DNA of 64,000 nt from Palleronia sp. LCG004 (GTDB lineage Bacteria; Pseudomonadota; Alphaproteobacteria; Rhodobacterales; Rhodobacteraceae). Location: assembly GCF_032931615.1 (NCBI RefSeq), contig NZ_CP136761.1, positions 124,001 to 188,000 on the forward strand, written 5' to 3'. A program made the translations under genes and the position numbers. Each line of letters starts with the position of its first letter. Positions within the stretch are counted from its first letter, which is position 1. The notes beneath the pieces were generated by a model, which searched no databases, was not told where the DNA came from, and was given only the letters and a program-made list of their open reading frames with translations. Positions 36,968 to 45,447 of the stretch are shown piece by piece.

Positions 36968-37729
36968 TCAGAGCTGGACGCCCCTGGTCAGCGCCCCGTC
37001 CACGACGAGGTTCGTCCCCGTCGTGAAGCTCGAGGCGGGGCTCGCGAGGAAGACGATGGCGCGGGCGACCTCCTCGGGGCGGGCCATGCGGCCCGTGGGG
37101 TTGAGCGACAGCGCCTCGGCGAAGAGGTCGGGATTGCCGGTCTCGATCCCCTCCCAGATGCCGCCGGGGAAGTAGGTATTGCCCGGAGAGACGGTGTTTG
37201 CGCGAATGCCCTGCGCGGCGAGACGGTAGGCCAATCCTTGCGCGTAATGGACCAGCGCGGCCTTGAAGGCACCGTAGGCGGGGCCGGTGAAGTCGATCTC
37301 GCGTCCCGACACGGAGGAGACGAAGGTGATCGAGGCCGCGTCGCTCTTTTCCAGCCAGGGCATCGCGGCATTTACCAGCCGGACCGAATGCATCATGTCG
37401 GTATCGAAGCCTGCCTGCCAGGCCTCCTCGTCATCCGAGACGGCGAGGGCGGAGACATTGCCGACCACGATGTCGATGCCGCCGAGTTCCTCGGCCGAGG
37501 AGGTCACCCAGCCGTCGAGCGCGTCGCGCTGAGAGACGTCGACGGCCGAACCGGTGATCGTCGCGCCCTGGTCCGAGAGGCGCGAGACAACCGCCTCGAC
37601 GCCCTCGGCATTGCGCGCGCAGATAGAGACGGCCGCCCCTTCGGCCGCGAAGATCTCGGCGCAGGCGAGGCCGATCCCCTTGCTGCCGCCGGTGACGAGA
37701 ACGCGCTTGCCCTTCAATCCCAGATCCAT
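36968..37729 (-). CDS. Short-chain dehydrogenase/reductase, last gene of the amide operon
   Basis: The 253-residue classical SDR has the cofactor motif VTGGSKGIGLACAEIFAAEG near the N-terminus, NVSALA (variant of NNAG), a Ser in FVSSVSG, and catalytic Tyr/Lys in AYGAFKAALVHYA. It ends with GTNLVVDGALTRGVQL. The usual YxxSK has Phe in place of Ser next to Lys, which is tolerated in some members. The start is 23 bases after the formamidase stop on the same strand, so it is likely co-transcribed. Its substrate and its link to amide metabolism are unknown. Confidence 0.83.
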   Translation of the reverse strand: MDLGLKGKRVLVTGGSKGIGLACAEIFAAEGAAVSICARNAEGVEAVVSRLSDQGATITGSAVDVSQRDALDGWVTSSAEELGGIDIVVGNVSALAVSDDEEAWQAGFDTDMMHSVRLVNAAMPWLEKSDAASITFVSSVSGREIDFTGPAYGAFKAALVHYAQGLAYRLAAQGIRANTVSPGNTYFPGGIWEGIETGNPDLFAEALSLNPTGRMARPEEVARAIVFLASPASSFTTGTNLVVDGALTRGVQL

Positions 37730-37752
37730 GTCTTGATCCTCCTATGCGCCGA

Positions 37753-38739
37753 TCAGGTCAGGTACTTCTTCTCGATGGCCGCGCCGATCGAGTATTTCGG
37801 ATCGACCATGTTGCCGAGGCGGACCTTGCCGCACATCGTGAGCAGCATGTAGGCGTCGGCCTCGCTCTGGCCCGTCTCGGCCGCGACCCAGCGGACGAGC
37901 TCGCGATAGGCGATGCGGGCGGCGTCCTCCATCGGGCGGGCGGAGCCGATGAACATCATCCGGTCCTCGGTCTCGAGCTGCGGCCAGGAATTGCCGTGTC
38001 CCTTGATGAGATCGACCTGGAGCTCGACGGTCGCGGGCATCTCGAGCGCCACGCCGCAGAGCTCTCCGTCGCCCTGGATCGCATGACAATCGCCGAGATA
38101 GAGAAAGCCGCCCTCGGTCTGCACGGGGAGGTAGATGATCGAGCCGGGGGCCACGTCGGGCAGGTCCATGTTGCCGCCGTAGTAATCGGGCTGCAGAGAG
38201 GAGATCGCCTCGATCTGGGGCGCGGTGCCGATCGTGCCGATGAAGGGCTCGTAGGGAAGCGTCACCGTGTCGGACCAGTAGACGCCGTTCTCGTCCACGC
38301 GGATCTTCTTGACCTTCTCGGGCAAGGGAGGGTTCAGGAGCGCGGTGTCACCGGTCGCCACGAGGCCGCCGAATTCGGTCAGCAGGCAGGTCGTGCCGAC
38401 GGGCTGAGGGCCGCGCGGCTTGATCGAGATGATCCGCACGGCGAGCGCGTCGCCCTTTTCGGCACCCTTGACGTAGATCGGGCCGGTCTGGGGGTTGAGG
38501 AAGGGGAAGTTCAGATGCTCGGACGGGTTCGAAACCTCTTCCTTGATCTTGCCCTCGAAGGCGTCGTGGGTCTCGACGGTGACGACGGCACCGGGCTCGA
38601 CCTCGAGCACGGGATCGACATAGGGGCCGTAGACGTAGTGGAACGTGCCCTGATCCTCGATCGTGATCTTGTGGCGCGCGCCTTCGACCCCTTTCGCGAC
38701 GCCCTTGCGATTCATGATGGATGTTTCAAACCAGCTCAT
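37753..38739 (-). CDS. fmdA: Formamidase/acetamidase (FmdA type), cytoplasmic
   Basis: The 328-residue enzyme hydrolyses formamide or other short amides to ammonia and the acid. Family blocks include EVEPGAVVTVETHDAFEGK, NPQTGPIYVKGAEKGDALAV, PDYYGGNMDLPDVAPGSI, GDCHAIQGDGELCGVALE and a C-terminal DAYMLLTMCGKVRLGNMVDP. There is no signal peptide, unlike the paralogue at 1408-2661. It directly follows the importer genes, giving uptake then hydrolysis in one transcript, as with fmd genes of methylotrophs. The gap to the ATPase gene is 53 bases. Confidence 0.9.
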   Translation of the reverse strand: MSWFETSIMNRKGVAKGVEGARHKITIEDQGTFHYVYGPYVDPVLEVEPGAVVTVETHDAFEGKIKEEVSNPSEHLNFPFLNPQTGPIYVKGAEKGDALAVRIISIKPRGPQPVGTTCLLTEFGGLVATGDTALLNPPLPEKVKKIRVDENGVYWSDTVTLPYEPFIGTIGTAPQIEAISSLQPDYYGGNMDLPDVAPGSIIYLPVQTEGGFLYLGDCHAIQGDGELCGVALEMPATVELQVDLIKGHGNSWPQLETEDRMMFIGSARPMEDAARIAYRELVRWVAAETGQSEADAYMLLTMCGKVRLGNMVDPKYSIGAAIEKKYLT

Positions 38740-38792
38740 TTTCGGTCTTCCTCCGTTCAGGTCTGTCGTCGGTTCGGCTCTGGCCCAAAGGG

Positions 38793-39506
38793 TCAGATCG
38801 TCAGGTGCTTGCGGACGCTCGCGCGGTCGCGGATCGCCTCGCCGTCGAGTTCAGCGACGACGCGGCCCTTTTCCATCACGTATCCACGGTCGGCCAACGT
38901 CACGATGAGGTCGAGGTTCTGCTCGACCAGAAGCACGGCCACGCCGGTCTCGGCATTGAGCGCACGCATGTTGCGGGCGATGTCCTTGATGATCGAGGGC
39001 TGGATGCCCTCCGAGGGCTCGTCGAGCAGCATGAGCTTCGGATCGCCCATCATCGCGCGAGCGATGGCGAGCTGCTGCTGCTGGCCGCCCGACAGCGTAC
39101 CCGCGCGCTGCCGCGCGCGTTCCTTCAGGATCGGGAAGGATTTGTAGACGCGATCGTAATCGGGCCTGGCGCGGCCGCGACCCGCCGTCTCGCCCACGAC
39201 GAGGTTCTCGCGGATCGTGAGCTCGGGAAACACCTCGCGTCCCTGGGGAATGTACCCGATCCCGGCCCGCGCGCGGCTATCGGCCCCGTCGCCGCTCACG
39301 TCACGCCCGTCGAGCTGGATCGTGCCCGATCGCACCTTGAGAAGGCCCGTCAGGGTCTTCATCAGCGTGCTCTTGCCGACGCCGTTGCGGCCGATCACGG
39401 CGACCAGTTCGCCCGGCCCGATCTCGAGATCGACGCCCTGCAGCACCGTCTCGCTGCCATAACCCGAAGTGAGGCCGCCGACCTTCAGAAGCGGTGTGTC
39501 AGACAT
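38793..39506 (-). CDS. ABC transporter ATPase (UrtE/FmdF/LivF type)
   Basis: The 237-residue ATPase has Walker A GRNGVGKSTLMKTLTGLL, Q-loop IPQGREVFPELT, signature LSGGQQQQLAIARAMM, Walker B KLMLLDEPSEGIQPS and the switch His region VLLVEQNLD. It is the LivF/UrtE partner of the upstream LivG/UrtD-type ATPase; the start overlaps that gene by 8 bases. The short YIPQGREVF stretch is typical of the branched-chain amino acid/urea importer group. I leave the symbol open because urea and short amide importers of this group cannot be separated by eye. Confidence 0.9.
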   Translation of the reverse strand: MSDTPLLKVGGLTSGYGSETVLQGVDLEIGPGELVAVIGRNGVGKSTLMKTLTGLLKVRSGTIQLDGRDVSGDGADSRARAGIGYIPQGREVFPELTIRENLVVGETAGRGRARPDYDRVYKSFPILKERARQRAGTLSGGQQQQLAIARAMMGDPKLMLLDEPSEGIQPSIIKDIARNMRALNAETGVAVLLVEQNLDLIVTLADRGYVMEKGRVVAELDGEAIRDRASVRKHLTI

Positions 39507-40218
39507 CGGCGGTCCCCAGATAGATTTCCTGCACGCCCGGATGGGCGACGATCTCGGCGATGGTCCCTTCGGCGAAGATCGACCCGAAATGCAGAACCGT
39601 CACCCGCCGCGAGATCTGCTCGACGAAGGCCATGTCATGCTCGACCGCGAGGATGGTGATGCCGCGTTCGTTGAGATCGTGAAGCATCTCCCCGGTCTTG
39701 CGGGTCTCGTCCGGCGACATGCCGGCGGTCGGCTCGTCAAGGAGGAGGAGCTGAGGCTCGACCCCCACCGCCATCGCGATCTCCAGCCATTGCTGCTGCC
39801 CGTGCGAAAGGACGCCAGCCGGCAGGTCGGCCTCGCGTTCCAGCCCGGCGAAGTCGAGCATCGCGCGCACGGTCGCCGCAAGGCTTTGTCCGTGGAGGTG
39901 ATGCTGGAACGCAACCTCGAGGTTCTGGCGCACGGAAAGCGCCTTGAAGATGCCCGGCACCTGGAACTTGACCGAGATGCCCCGTCGGATGCGCTGGAAC
40001 GGGCGGAGCGCGGTGATGTCGTCCCCCGCGAAGACGATCCGTCCCGCATCGGGGGCGTGCTCGCCCAGGATCAGGCGGAAGAAGCTCGACTTCCCGGCAC
40101 CGTTCGGGCCGATCAGGCAATGCATGGCGCCCCGTTCGAGCGCGAAGTCGATCCCGTCGGCGACGGTGACGCCGCCGAAGGACTTCCTGAGACCAGCGAC
40201 TTCGAGAATGGCGGTCAT
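39499..40218 (-). CDS. ABC transporter ATPase (UrtD/FmdE/LivG type)
   Basis: The 239-residue ATPase has Walker A GPNGAGKSSFFRLILGE, the UrtD-like FQRIRRGISVKFQVPGIFKA, signature LSHGQQQWLEIAMAVG (LSHGQ instead of LSGGQ, characteristic of UrtD) and Walker B LLLLDEPTAGMSPDET. VEHDMAFV is the switch region. The LSHGQQQWLEI form strongly favours the urea/short-chain amide importer subgroup over general amino acid importers. The start overlaps the permease stop (ATGA). Confidence 0.9.
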   Translation of the reverse strand: MTAILEVAGLRKSFGGVTVADGIDFALERGAMHCLIGPNGAGKSSFFRLILGEHAPDAGRIVFAGDDITALRPFQRIRRGISVKFQVPGIFKALSVRQNLEVAFQHHLHGQSLAATVRAMLDFAGLEREADLPAGVLSHGQQQWLEIAMAVGVEPQLLLLDEPTAGMSPDETRKTGEMLHDLNERGITILAVEHDMAFVEQISRRVTVLHFGSIFAEGTIAEIVAHPGVQEIYLGTADV

Positions 40219-41306
40219 CGGCGCGCCCTCCGCCACAAGGATCGGGCACCGGTCATCGCCGCGACGATCAGGCCCTCGGGCGCGGCCAGCACGGTCAGAA
40301 GGAGCAGGGACCCCATGACGACGAGGGCGTACTGGCTTCCGTAGATCGTGAGCGACTGGAACCCCGCGAGGACGAGGATCGTCCCCAGAAGCGTTGCCGT
40401 GATGTCGCGACGTCCGCCGACGGCGACCCAGACGATAGGAAGCGCGGCCGCGGTGAGCCCCATGCTCGACGGCGTGATGTACTGACCCCAGGCCGTGTAG
40501 AGCGCGCCCGAAAGACCCGCGAGCGCCCCCCCGAGCCCGAACGCGAGGGTCTGGTAGAGACGGATGTCGTAGCCCAGCATCTCCGCGCGGTGGGGATTCT
40601 CGCGGATCGCGACGAGCACGTTGCCGAACCGTGCGTTGAGAAGCATCCTGAGGCCAAGATAGCAGGCGACGACGAGGGCCAGCAGCACGTAGTAGAACCC
40701 GCGCCCGGGAAAGAGGACGAGATCGCCGCCCGGCCATGGGATCGTCAGCGGCGGCATCCCCGACATGCCGTTGAAGCCGTTGAGCCGTGCCTCGCCGATG
40801 CGCCATTGCGGACCGGCGGTCTGCGCCATGAACGTCTCGAGCACGAGCGTCACCGACAGGGTGACGATGCCCACGAACACACCGCGAATGCGACCGTAGA
40901 ACATGAAGTAACCGATCAGCAGCGCGAAGAGCCCCGCGAGCGCGATCGACAGGATCACGGCGAGGATCGTGAAGCCGTAGGCCGTTCCGATGTTGATGGT
41001 GAGGACGCCGTAGGCATAGCCCGCCAGCCCGAAGAACGCGGTCTGCCCGAAGCTGAGCGCGCCGGCATAGCCCCAGACGACCCCGAGCCCCATCGCCATG
41101 AAGGTCCAGACCATAAAGTAGGCGGCATTGCCGACGGTCCAGGCATCCGCAAAGAGCGGATAGATCGCGGCGGCCACGATCGCCAGTGCCACGAGACCCC
41201 AGAAGACCGGACCGCGGCCCATCGTCTGCGGCCCCTCGAGATGGGCGATGGCCCTTCGGAGCCCGCTTTCCCCGCGAAGGGGCACGTCGTTGGATTGCAC
41301 GCTCAT
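40215..41306 (-). CDS. ABC transporter permease (UrtC/LivM type)
   Basis: The 363-residue protein has about ten TM segments. The LivM-family signature GYAGALSFGQTAFFGLAGY lies at about residue 80 and VAIRENPHRAEMLGYD (cytoplasmic coupling helix) near 240, then FGLGGALAGLSGALYT. The hydrophilic N-terminus (residues 1-35) is as in UrtC. The start overlaps the previous permease stop by 4 bases (ATGA). It forms the heterodimeric channel with the UrtB-type subunit. Confidence 0.9.
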   Translation of the reverse strand: MSVQSNDVPLRGESGLRRAIAHLEGPQTMGRGPVFWGLVALAIVAAAIYPLFADAWTVGNAAYFMVWTFMAMGLGVVWGYAGALSFGQTAFFGLAGYAYGVLTINIGTAYGFTILAVILSIALAGLFALLIGYFMFYGRIRGVFVGIVTLSVTLVLETFMAQTAGPQWRIGEARLNGFNGMSGMPPLTIPWPGGDLVLFPGRGFYYVLLALVVACYLGLRMLLNARFGNVLVAIRENPHRAEMLGYDIRLYQTLAFGLGGALAGLSGALYTAWGQYITPSSMGLTAAALPIVWVAVGGRRDITATLLGTILVLAGFQSLTIYGSQYALVVMGSLLLLTVLAAPEGLIVAAMTGARSLWRRARR

Positions 41307-42175
41307 CGGGACCCTCCCTTGAGCCAGCCGGAGAGCCCTCCGGGTAGGATGCGGATGACGACGATCACCGCGACGAGCAGGCCGATCTGGCCGAAGAGCT
41401 GCCCGTACCAGGCGGTGAGCGTCGCGCGGATGAGGGCAAGGATCGCGGCGGCAGGAGCCGCGCCCACGAAGATGTCGGCCCCGCCGACCACCACGGTCAC
41501 GAAGCTTTCGACGATGAAGGTTGCGCCCATCGTCGGCACCATCGTCATGGTCGGCGCGTAGAGCCCGCCCGCGAGGCCCGCGAGCGCGGCCCCGAGGCCG
41601 AAGGTCAGGCCGTACATCCGGCCCGTATCGACGCCGAGGGCGCGGGCCATGTCGGGTTTCTGGATCGTCGCGCGGGCGACGACGCCGAACCGCGTGCGGT
41701 AGAACAGGACGTAGAGCGCCGCGAGGAGTGCGATCGCGGCGGCCATCAGCACCAGCCGGTAGGCCGAATAGCTGTCGCCGCCGATCGTGACCGCGCCGAG
41801 TGGCGTGCCGATCCCGGCCATGGTGGAACCCAGCACGATGAGCACGCCCTGCGTGGCGATCAGGCTGATCCCCCATGTGGCGATGATGGAATCGAGCGGC
41901 CGGTGATAGAGGTGCCGGATGACGAGGCGTTCGATCACCATCCCGACCAGCCCCGCGACCAGCGCCCCCGCGAGGATCGCCGCCACCAGCGGCAGGCCCG
42001 CGCGGGCCGTCGCGGCGGTCACGTAGGCCCCGCACATGATGAATTCGCCATGAGCGAGATTGATCACGCCCATCATCCCGAAGATGACGGCGAGCCCCGC
42101 GCAGGAGATGACCAGAAAGGCGAATGCGTCGCCGAACTGGTAGAGCATCGCGAAGGCTGTCTGGAACAGCGCCAT
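41303..42175 (-). CDS. ABC transporter permease (UrtB/LivH type)
   Basis: The 290-residue permease has eight or so TM segments. VIFGMMGVINLAHGEFIMCG at about residue 30 is the UrtB/LivH hallmark. TRFGVVARATIQKPDMARALG is the coupling loop, and LAGLAGGLYAPTMTMVPTMG follows. The start at 42175 was chosen over an upstream frame that would run into a hairpin. The 82-base gap to the binding-protein gene is the only sizeable gap among the importer genes and contains a perfect hairpin. Confidence 0.9.
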   Translation of the reverse strand: MALFQTAFAMLYQFGDAFAFLVISCAGLAVIFGMMGVINLAHGEFIMCGAYVTAATARAGLPLVAAILAGALVAGLVGMVIERLVIRHLYHRPLDSIIATWGISLIATQGVLIVLGSTMAGIGTPLGAVTIGGDSYSAYRLVLMAAAIALLAALYVLFYRTRFGVVARATIQKPDMARALGVDTGRMYGLTFGLGAALAGLAGGLYAPTMTMVPTMGATFIVESFVTVVVGGADIFVGAAPAAAILALIRATLTAWYGQLFGQIGLLVAVIVVIRILPGGLSGWLKGGSR

Positions 42176-42210
42176 CTCGGTCTCCTCTTTCGTGTCTGAT
42201 CCGGTTGAGC

Positions 42211-42242
42211 GACCCCGCCGGCCCGGTCTCGCCGGCGGGGTC
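42211..42242 (-). terminator. Intercistronic hairpin between the amide-binding protein and permease genes
   Basis: GACCCCGCCGGC (42211-42222) and GCCGGCGGGGTC (42231-42242) form a perfect 12-bp stem with an 8-nt loop, starting 16 bases after the binding-protein stop. It mirrors the hairpin after dctP. It probably stabilises an upstream mRNA end or attenuates read-through so that the receptor exceeds the membrane subunits. Confidence 0.7.
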
Positions 42243-42257
42243 ATGGGCGATCGGCGC

Positions 42258-43502
42258 TTACTGGCCCGGCGGGTTCGAAGGCGTGTATTGGGCGCTCGGG
42301 TCGTTCTGCGTCAGGTCGCAGCCCTCGTCGCCCAGCCAGTAGGGTGCGATGTTCTCCCAGGTCTGGGGGAAGTCGATCGAATGATCCTCGTTCACGTGGG
42401 CGAGGTAGATCGTGTGCGACATGTGCTGGCTCTGCGGGTCGAGGCAGACATTGCCAGACGGTCCGTCGAAGCAGACGTCGCCCTCGGCGATGACCTCTCG
42501 AACGGCGTCGTGATCGGTCGTGCCCGCGCGTTCGACCAGCTGCTTGTAGAGGTTCATCGCGATGTAGGAATTCGCGGCCTCCTGATTGATGTAGGGCTCG
42601 TCGGGGAACATCGTGCGGAAGCGGTCGACGAAGTCGTTCGAGGCGGGGGTGTCGATCTCCTCGATGTAGTTCGTGGTCACGTACATGTCGGCGAGGCTCG
42701 GGGGCGTGAAGCGCTTGTGCTCGTAGCCCTGTCCCACGTTCACCGAGGAGGCCATCGGCAGGTTCACGTCGCTCGCATTGGCCTGTTCGTAGTAGGAGGC
42801 CTGTGCCGCCCCCACGAGGAGGGTCACGACGAAGTCGGCCTCCGAGGCCTGGATGTTCTGGATCGTCTGGGAGAATTGCGAGACGCCCAGCGGGATGAAC
42901 TCCTCGCCGACCATGGTGCCGCCCTGCTCCTCGACGATCTGGCGGACCCATTCGGCGGAGATCTGTCCGAAATTGTAGTCGGCGGCGATCGTGTAGACGT
43001 TGGGGCCGTATTGCTCCATCATCCACGGGATGAGCGTCGAGAACTGCTGCTCGGGCACGGCCCCGGTGACGATCATGTTCGCATCGCAGACGCCGCCCTC
43101 GTACTGGTTGTTGTAGAAGGCGAGCCCGTCGAACTGGTTGACGATCGGCCGGTATGCCTCGCGCGAGGCGGATGAGAACCCGGCAAAGACCACGTCGACC
43201 TGATCGGATTGCAGAACCCGGCGCATGAATTCCTGATAACGGCGATTGTCGGACTGGGTGTCGTAGATGACGAGCTCGACCGGGCGTCCGTCGATGCCGC
43301 CGGCCTCGTTGATCTCGCTTGCGGCGAGCTCGATCGCATGGACCTTGACGTTGGTCGCGGCGGCGAAGTCGCCTGACTGGTCCTCGAGGACGCCGATCTT
43401 GATCGGTTCGCCCTCCTGCGCGAGCGACGGGGCGGCCGTGACGGCCAGGCACAGGCCGGCAAGCGTGCCCGCACGGCGCAGAATTCTCGTGGTCGGGGTC
43501 AT
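42258..43502 (-). CDS. Periplasmic urea/short-chain amide-binding protein (UrtA/FmdD type)
   Basis: The 414-residue receptor has a signal peptide (LAGLCLAVTAAPSLAQ, residues about 13-28). The type I periplasmic-binding fold begins IKIGVLEDQSGDFA, then AIELAASEINEAGGIDGRPV, FAGFSSASREAYRPI and TIAADYNFGQISAEWVRQIV. C-terminal Cys pairs (DVCFDGPSGNVCLD) are usual in UrtA relatives. Its ATG overlaps the stop of the ANTAR gene (ATGA). It is a paralogue of the signal-less sensor two genes upstream: one binds substrate for import, the other for regulation. Confidence 0.9.
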   Translation of the reverse strand: MTPTTRILRRAGTLAGLCLAVTAAPSLAQEGEPIKIGVLEDQSGDFAAATNVKVHAIELAASEINEAGGIDGRPVELVIYDTQSDNRRYQEFMRRVLQSDQVDVVFAGFSSASREAYRPIVNQFDGLAFYNNQYEGGVCDANMIVTGAVPEQQFSTLIPWMMEQYGPNVYTIAADYNFGQISAEWVRQIVEEQGGTMVGEEFIPLGVSQFSQTIQNIQASEADFVVTLLVGAAQASYYEQANASDVNLPMASSVNVGQGYEHKRFTPPSLADMYVTTNYIEEIDTPASNDFVDRFRTMFPDEPYINQEAANSYIAMNLYKQLVERAGTTDHDAVREVIAEGDVCFDGPSGNVCLDPQSQHMSHTIYLAHVNEDHSIDFPQTWENIAPYWLGDEGCDLTQNDPSAQYTPSNPPGQ

Positions 43503-44167
43503 TCCTGGTCTCCTCTGATGGACAGCCCCATGACGGGGCCCTTCGTGATGCCGCCGGTTGCGTCCGGCAGTCGGTCTATCGGGTCGGCGTCGCCCTCGGC
43601 CGGGTCGAGCACGGCGCGAGCGACCTCCTCGATGGTGAGGCGCTTCTCCATGGCTTCGCGGCGAAGGCGGCCATAGGCTTCCTGATCGTCGATGCCCCAG
43701 CGGGTCATCATCGTGAGGATCGCGCGGACGAGCGTTCTGCGCCCGGCGAGGCGACGTCGCAGCGTGGCCTCCTCCTTCGCGATCTCGGTACGTCGCACGC
43801 TCTCGTTCGCGGCGAGGAACAGGGCGGTGAACACACCCGAGCTGCGGACAGGTTTCTGGATATGGCTGGTGATCCGCGCCTTGACCGCCTTGCCGAGCCT
43901 GGAGGGCGTCTCGCTCCCCACGAGAGCGATCACGGGAGTGCCGCCAGCGGCGGCGGCATCGAACGCGCCGGCCTCTGCATCGTCGAGATCGATGAAGGCG
44001 ATGTCTGCCCCGGTGAAATCCGCGGCCCCCGCCATTCTTGGCGGGGCAAGACGGACCTCGAGCCCCAGATTGGCGAGCGTTCGCGCGAGACCGGTGCGTC
44101 CGGGCGTGTCGTCCTGCAAGATCAGGGCCGTCCAGCCGCGGAAGTTCTTGAGGACCGCGCCGCTCAT
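43499..44167 (-). CDS. amiR: AmiR-like ANTAR-domain RNA-binding antiterminator
   Basis: The 222-residue protein has an N-terminal pseudo-receiver (TALILQDDTPGRTGLARTLA, then IAFIDLDDAEAG), a coiled-coil linker (SVRRTEIAKEEATLRRRLAG) and a C-terminal ANTAR domain: RTLVRAILTMMTRWGIDDQE and AYGRLRREAMEKRLTIEEVA. In Pseudomonas, AmiR binds the amidase leader RNA and prevents termination unless held by AmiC. The receiver-like domain lacks a complete phosphorylation pocket, as in AmiR. It overlaps the AmiC-like gene and the binding-protein gene by 4 bases each, so the switch is co-translated with its target operon. Confidence 0.88.
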   Translation of the reverse strand: MSGAVLKNFRGWTALILQDDTPGRTGLARTLANLGLEVRLAPPRMAGAADFTGADIAFIDLDDAEAGAFDAAAAGGTPVIALVGSETPSRLGKAVKARITSHIQKPVRSSGVFTALFLAANESVRRTEIAKEEATLRRRLAGRRTLVRAILTMMTRWGIDDQEAYGRLRREAMEKRLTIEEVARAVLDPAEGDADPIDRLPDATGGITKGPVMGLSIRGDQE

Positions 44168-45318
44168 GGCACCACCTTCAGATGCGTCGCGGCGGCAATG
44201 CGGAACTCGCTGTCCTGCGTCCAGGTAAGATATGGGTCCGGCGCGACGGGCTGTTTGCTTTCCCAGGCGATGTCGAAGGTCCCGTCGTCGCGCGAGATCC
44301 CGATCCGGGGGCGCAGGCTGCAATGCAGGTTCATCGGGTCAACCTCGATCTCGCCCTGAGGGGCGGCGAAGCGGATGCCACGCGCGGCCTCCCGCACCGC
44401 CTCGAACCCGTCGCTGCCCGCCCGTTCGATCGCGCGGGCGAGGAGATGCACGGCAACATAGGTGGCTTCGGCATCGGCCGATGCGTGGCCGAGGTCCGAA
44501 AAGCGGGCGTTCCACGCCTCGGTGAAGCGCTGATTCTCGGGCGTGTCGACGGTCGAGAAGTAGACGGAGGAGGAGAGATGGCCCGCGGCTGCGCGACCGA
44601 TCAGCGGCAGTTCCGCCTCGGACAGGCTGCAGCTCGCAACCGGGATGTCGGCCGACTGGTCGAGCCCCGCCGCACCGGCCAGATCGCGCAGGTCGTCGAG
44701 AAACGCGAACAGCGACGAACCGATCAGCGTGGTGAAGACGAAATCGGGCCGGTCGCAGACGATCTGGCGTGCGATGTCGCGCAGATCGGTCTCGCCCACG
44801 GGGACGTAACGCTCGCCCATGACGGTTCCGCCGGCGATCCCCAGCGCCTCGCGCAGGATGCGGTTGTTCTCCCATGCCCAGACGTAGTTGGAGCCGACGA
44901 GCCAGCCGCGATGGCGCGACTGGCCGAGAAGGTACTTCGCGAGCGGGATGACGTGCTGGTTCGGGGCGGCCCCTGAATAGACGACGTTCTCGGAGGTCTC
45001 GAACCCCTCGTAATGCGACGGATACCAGAGAAGGGCGTCGCGTTTCTCGAGGACCGGCAGGATCTCCTTTCGGCTCGATGAGGTATAGCACCCGACGAGA
45101 TGCGTGATCGCGGGATCTGCGAGGAGGTCGGTCGTCGCGGTCACGTAGGCACCGAGACATCCGCCGGGATCGACGGTAACGGAATCGAGCACGAGTCGTC
45201 CGGAGGCATTGATCTCGTCGATGGCAAGATCCGCGGCTGCGCGCATCGACCGGCAGACCCCGGCATAGGAGCCGGTTTCCGAAAAGATGAGCCCGATCCT
45301 GGTCCCGCTTCCGCTCAC
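44164..45318 (-). CDS. amiC: AmiC-like cytoplasmic amide sensor
   Basis: The 384-residue type I binding-protein-fold protein has no signal peptide: it starts VSGSGTRIGLIFSETGSYAG. AmiC/UrtA-like blocks follow: AADLAIDEINASGRLVLDSV, LVGCYTSSSRKEILPVLEKR, DALLWYPSHYEGFETSENVV and LVGSNYVWAWENNRILREAL. In Pseudomonas, AmiC sequesters AmiR and releases it when amides bind. The start is GTG at 45318. The frame is open to 45456, but that would place coding sequence across a terminator hairpin. It is first in the operon, directly behind the leader. Confidence 0.87.
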   Translation of the reverse strand: MSGSGTRIGLIFSETGSYAGVCRSMRAAADLAIDEINASGRLVLDSVTVDPGGCLGAYVTATTDLLADPAITHLVGCYTSSSRKEILPVLEKRDALLWYPSHYEGFETSENVVYSGAAPNQHVIPLAKYLLGQSRHRGWLVGSNYVWAWENNRILREALGIAGGTVMGERYVPVGETDLRDIARQIVCDRPDFVFTTLIGSSLFAFLDDLRDLAGAAGLDQSADIPVASCSLSEAELPLIGRAAAGHLSSSVYFSTVDTPENQRFTEAWNARFSDLGHASADAEATYVAVHLLARAIERAGSDGFEAVREAARGIRFAAPQGEIEVDPMNLHCSLRPRIGISRDDGTFDIAWESKQPVAPDPYLTWTQDSEFRIAAATHLKVVP

Positions 45319-45333
45319 GCGCGCCCCCAAACG

Positions 45334-45375
45334 AAAAAAGCCCCTGCAGATCCTGCCGGATCGTCGCAGAGGCTT
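45334..45375 (-). terminator. Leader terminator immediately before the AmiC-like start codon
   Basis: On the minus strand AAGCCTCTGC (45375-45366) pairs with GCAGGGGCTT (45347-45338). An inner GATCC/GGATC stem sits between them, and a run of U reaches 45334. The tract ends only 15 bases before the GTG at 45318, so this terminator lies inside the operon leader, not behind another gene. That is where an AmiR-type antiterminator would act. Confidence 0.85.
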
Positions 45376-45383
45376 CGTTGCCC

Positions 45384-45447
45384 GGCCAATCATGTGGCCA
45401 ATCTGTAGATCGTCGGCGGTGGTCTCGACCCTGAGCCCATGACCGCC
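45384..45447 (-). promoter_or_regulatory. Structured leader RNA upstream of the terminator, candidate ANTAR target
   Basis: Reading the minus strand, GGCGGT (45447-45442) can pair with ACCGCC (45420-45415), enclosing a GGTC/GACC pair. Next comes a small hairpin with stem GGCCA/TGGCC (45399-45384) and a six-base loop CATGAT. The terminator follows 8 bases later. ANTAR proteins bind tandem hairpins with hexanucleotide loops. The size fits, but the loop lacks A at position 1, so this is a candidate only. The promoter should lie between here and 45702. Confidence 0.45.
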
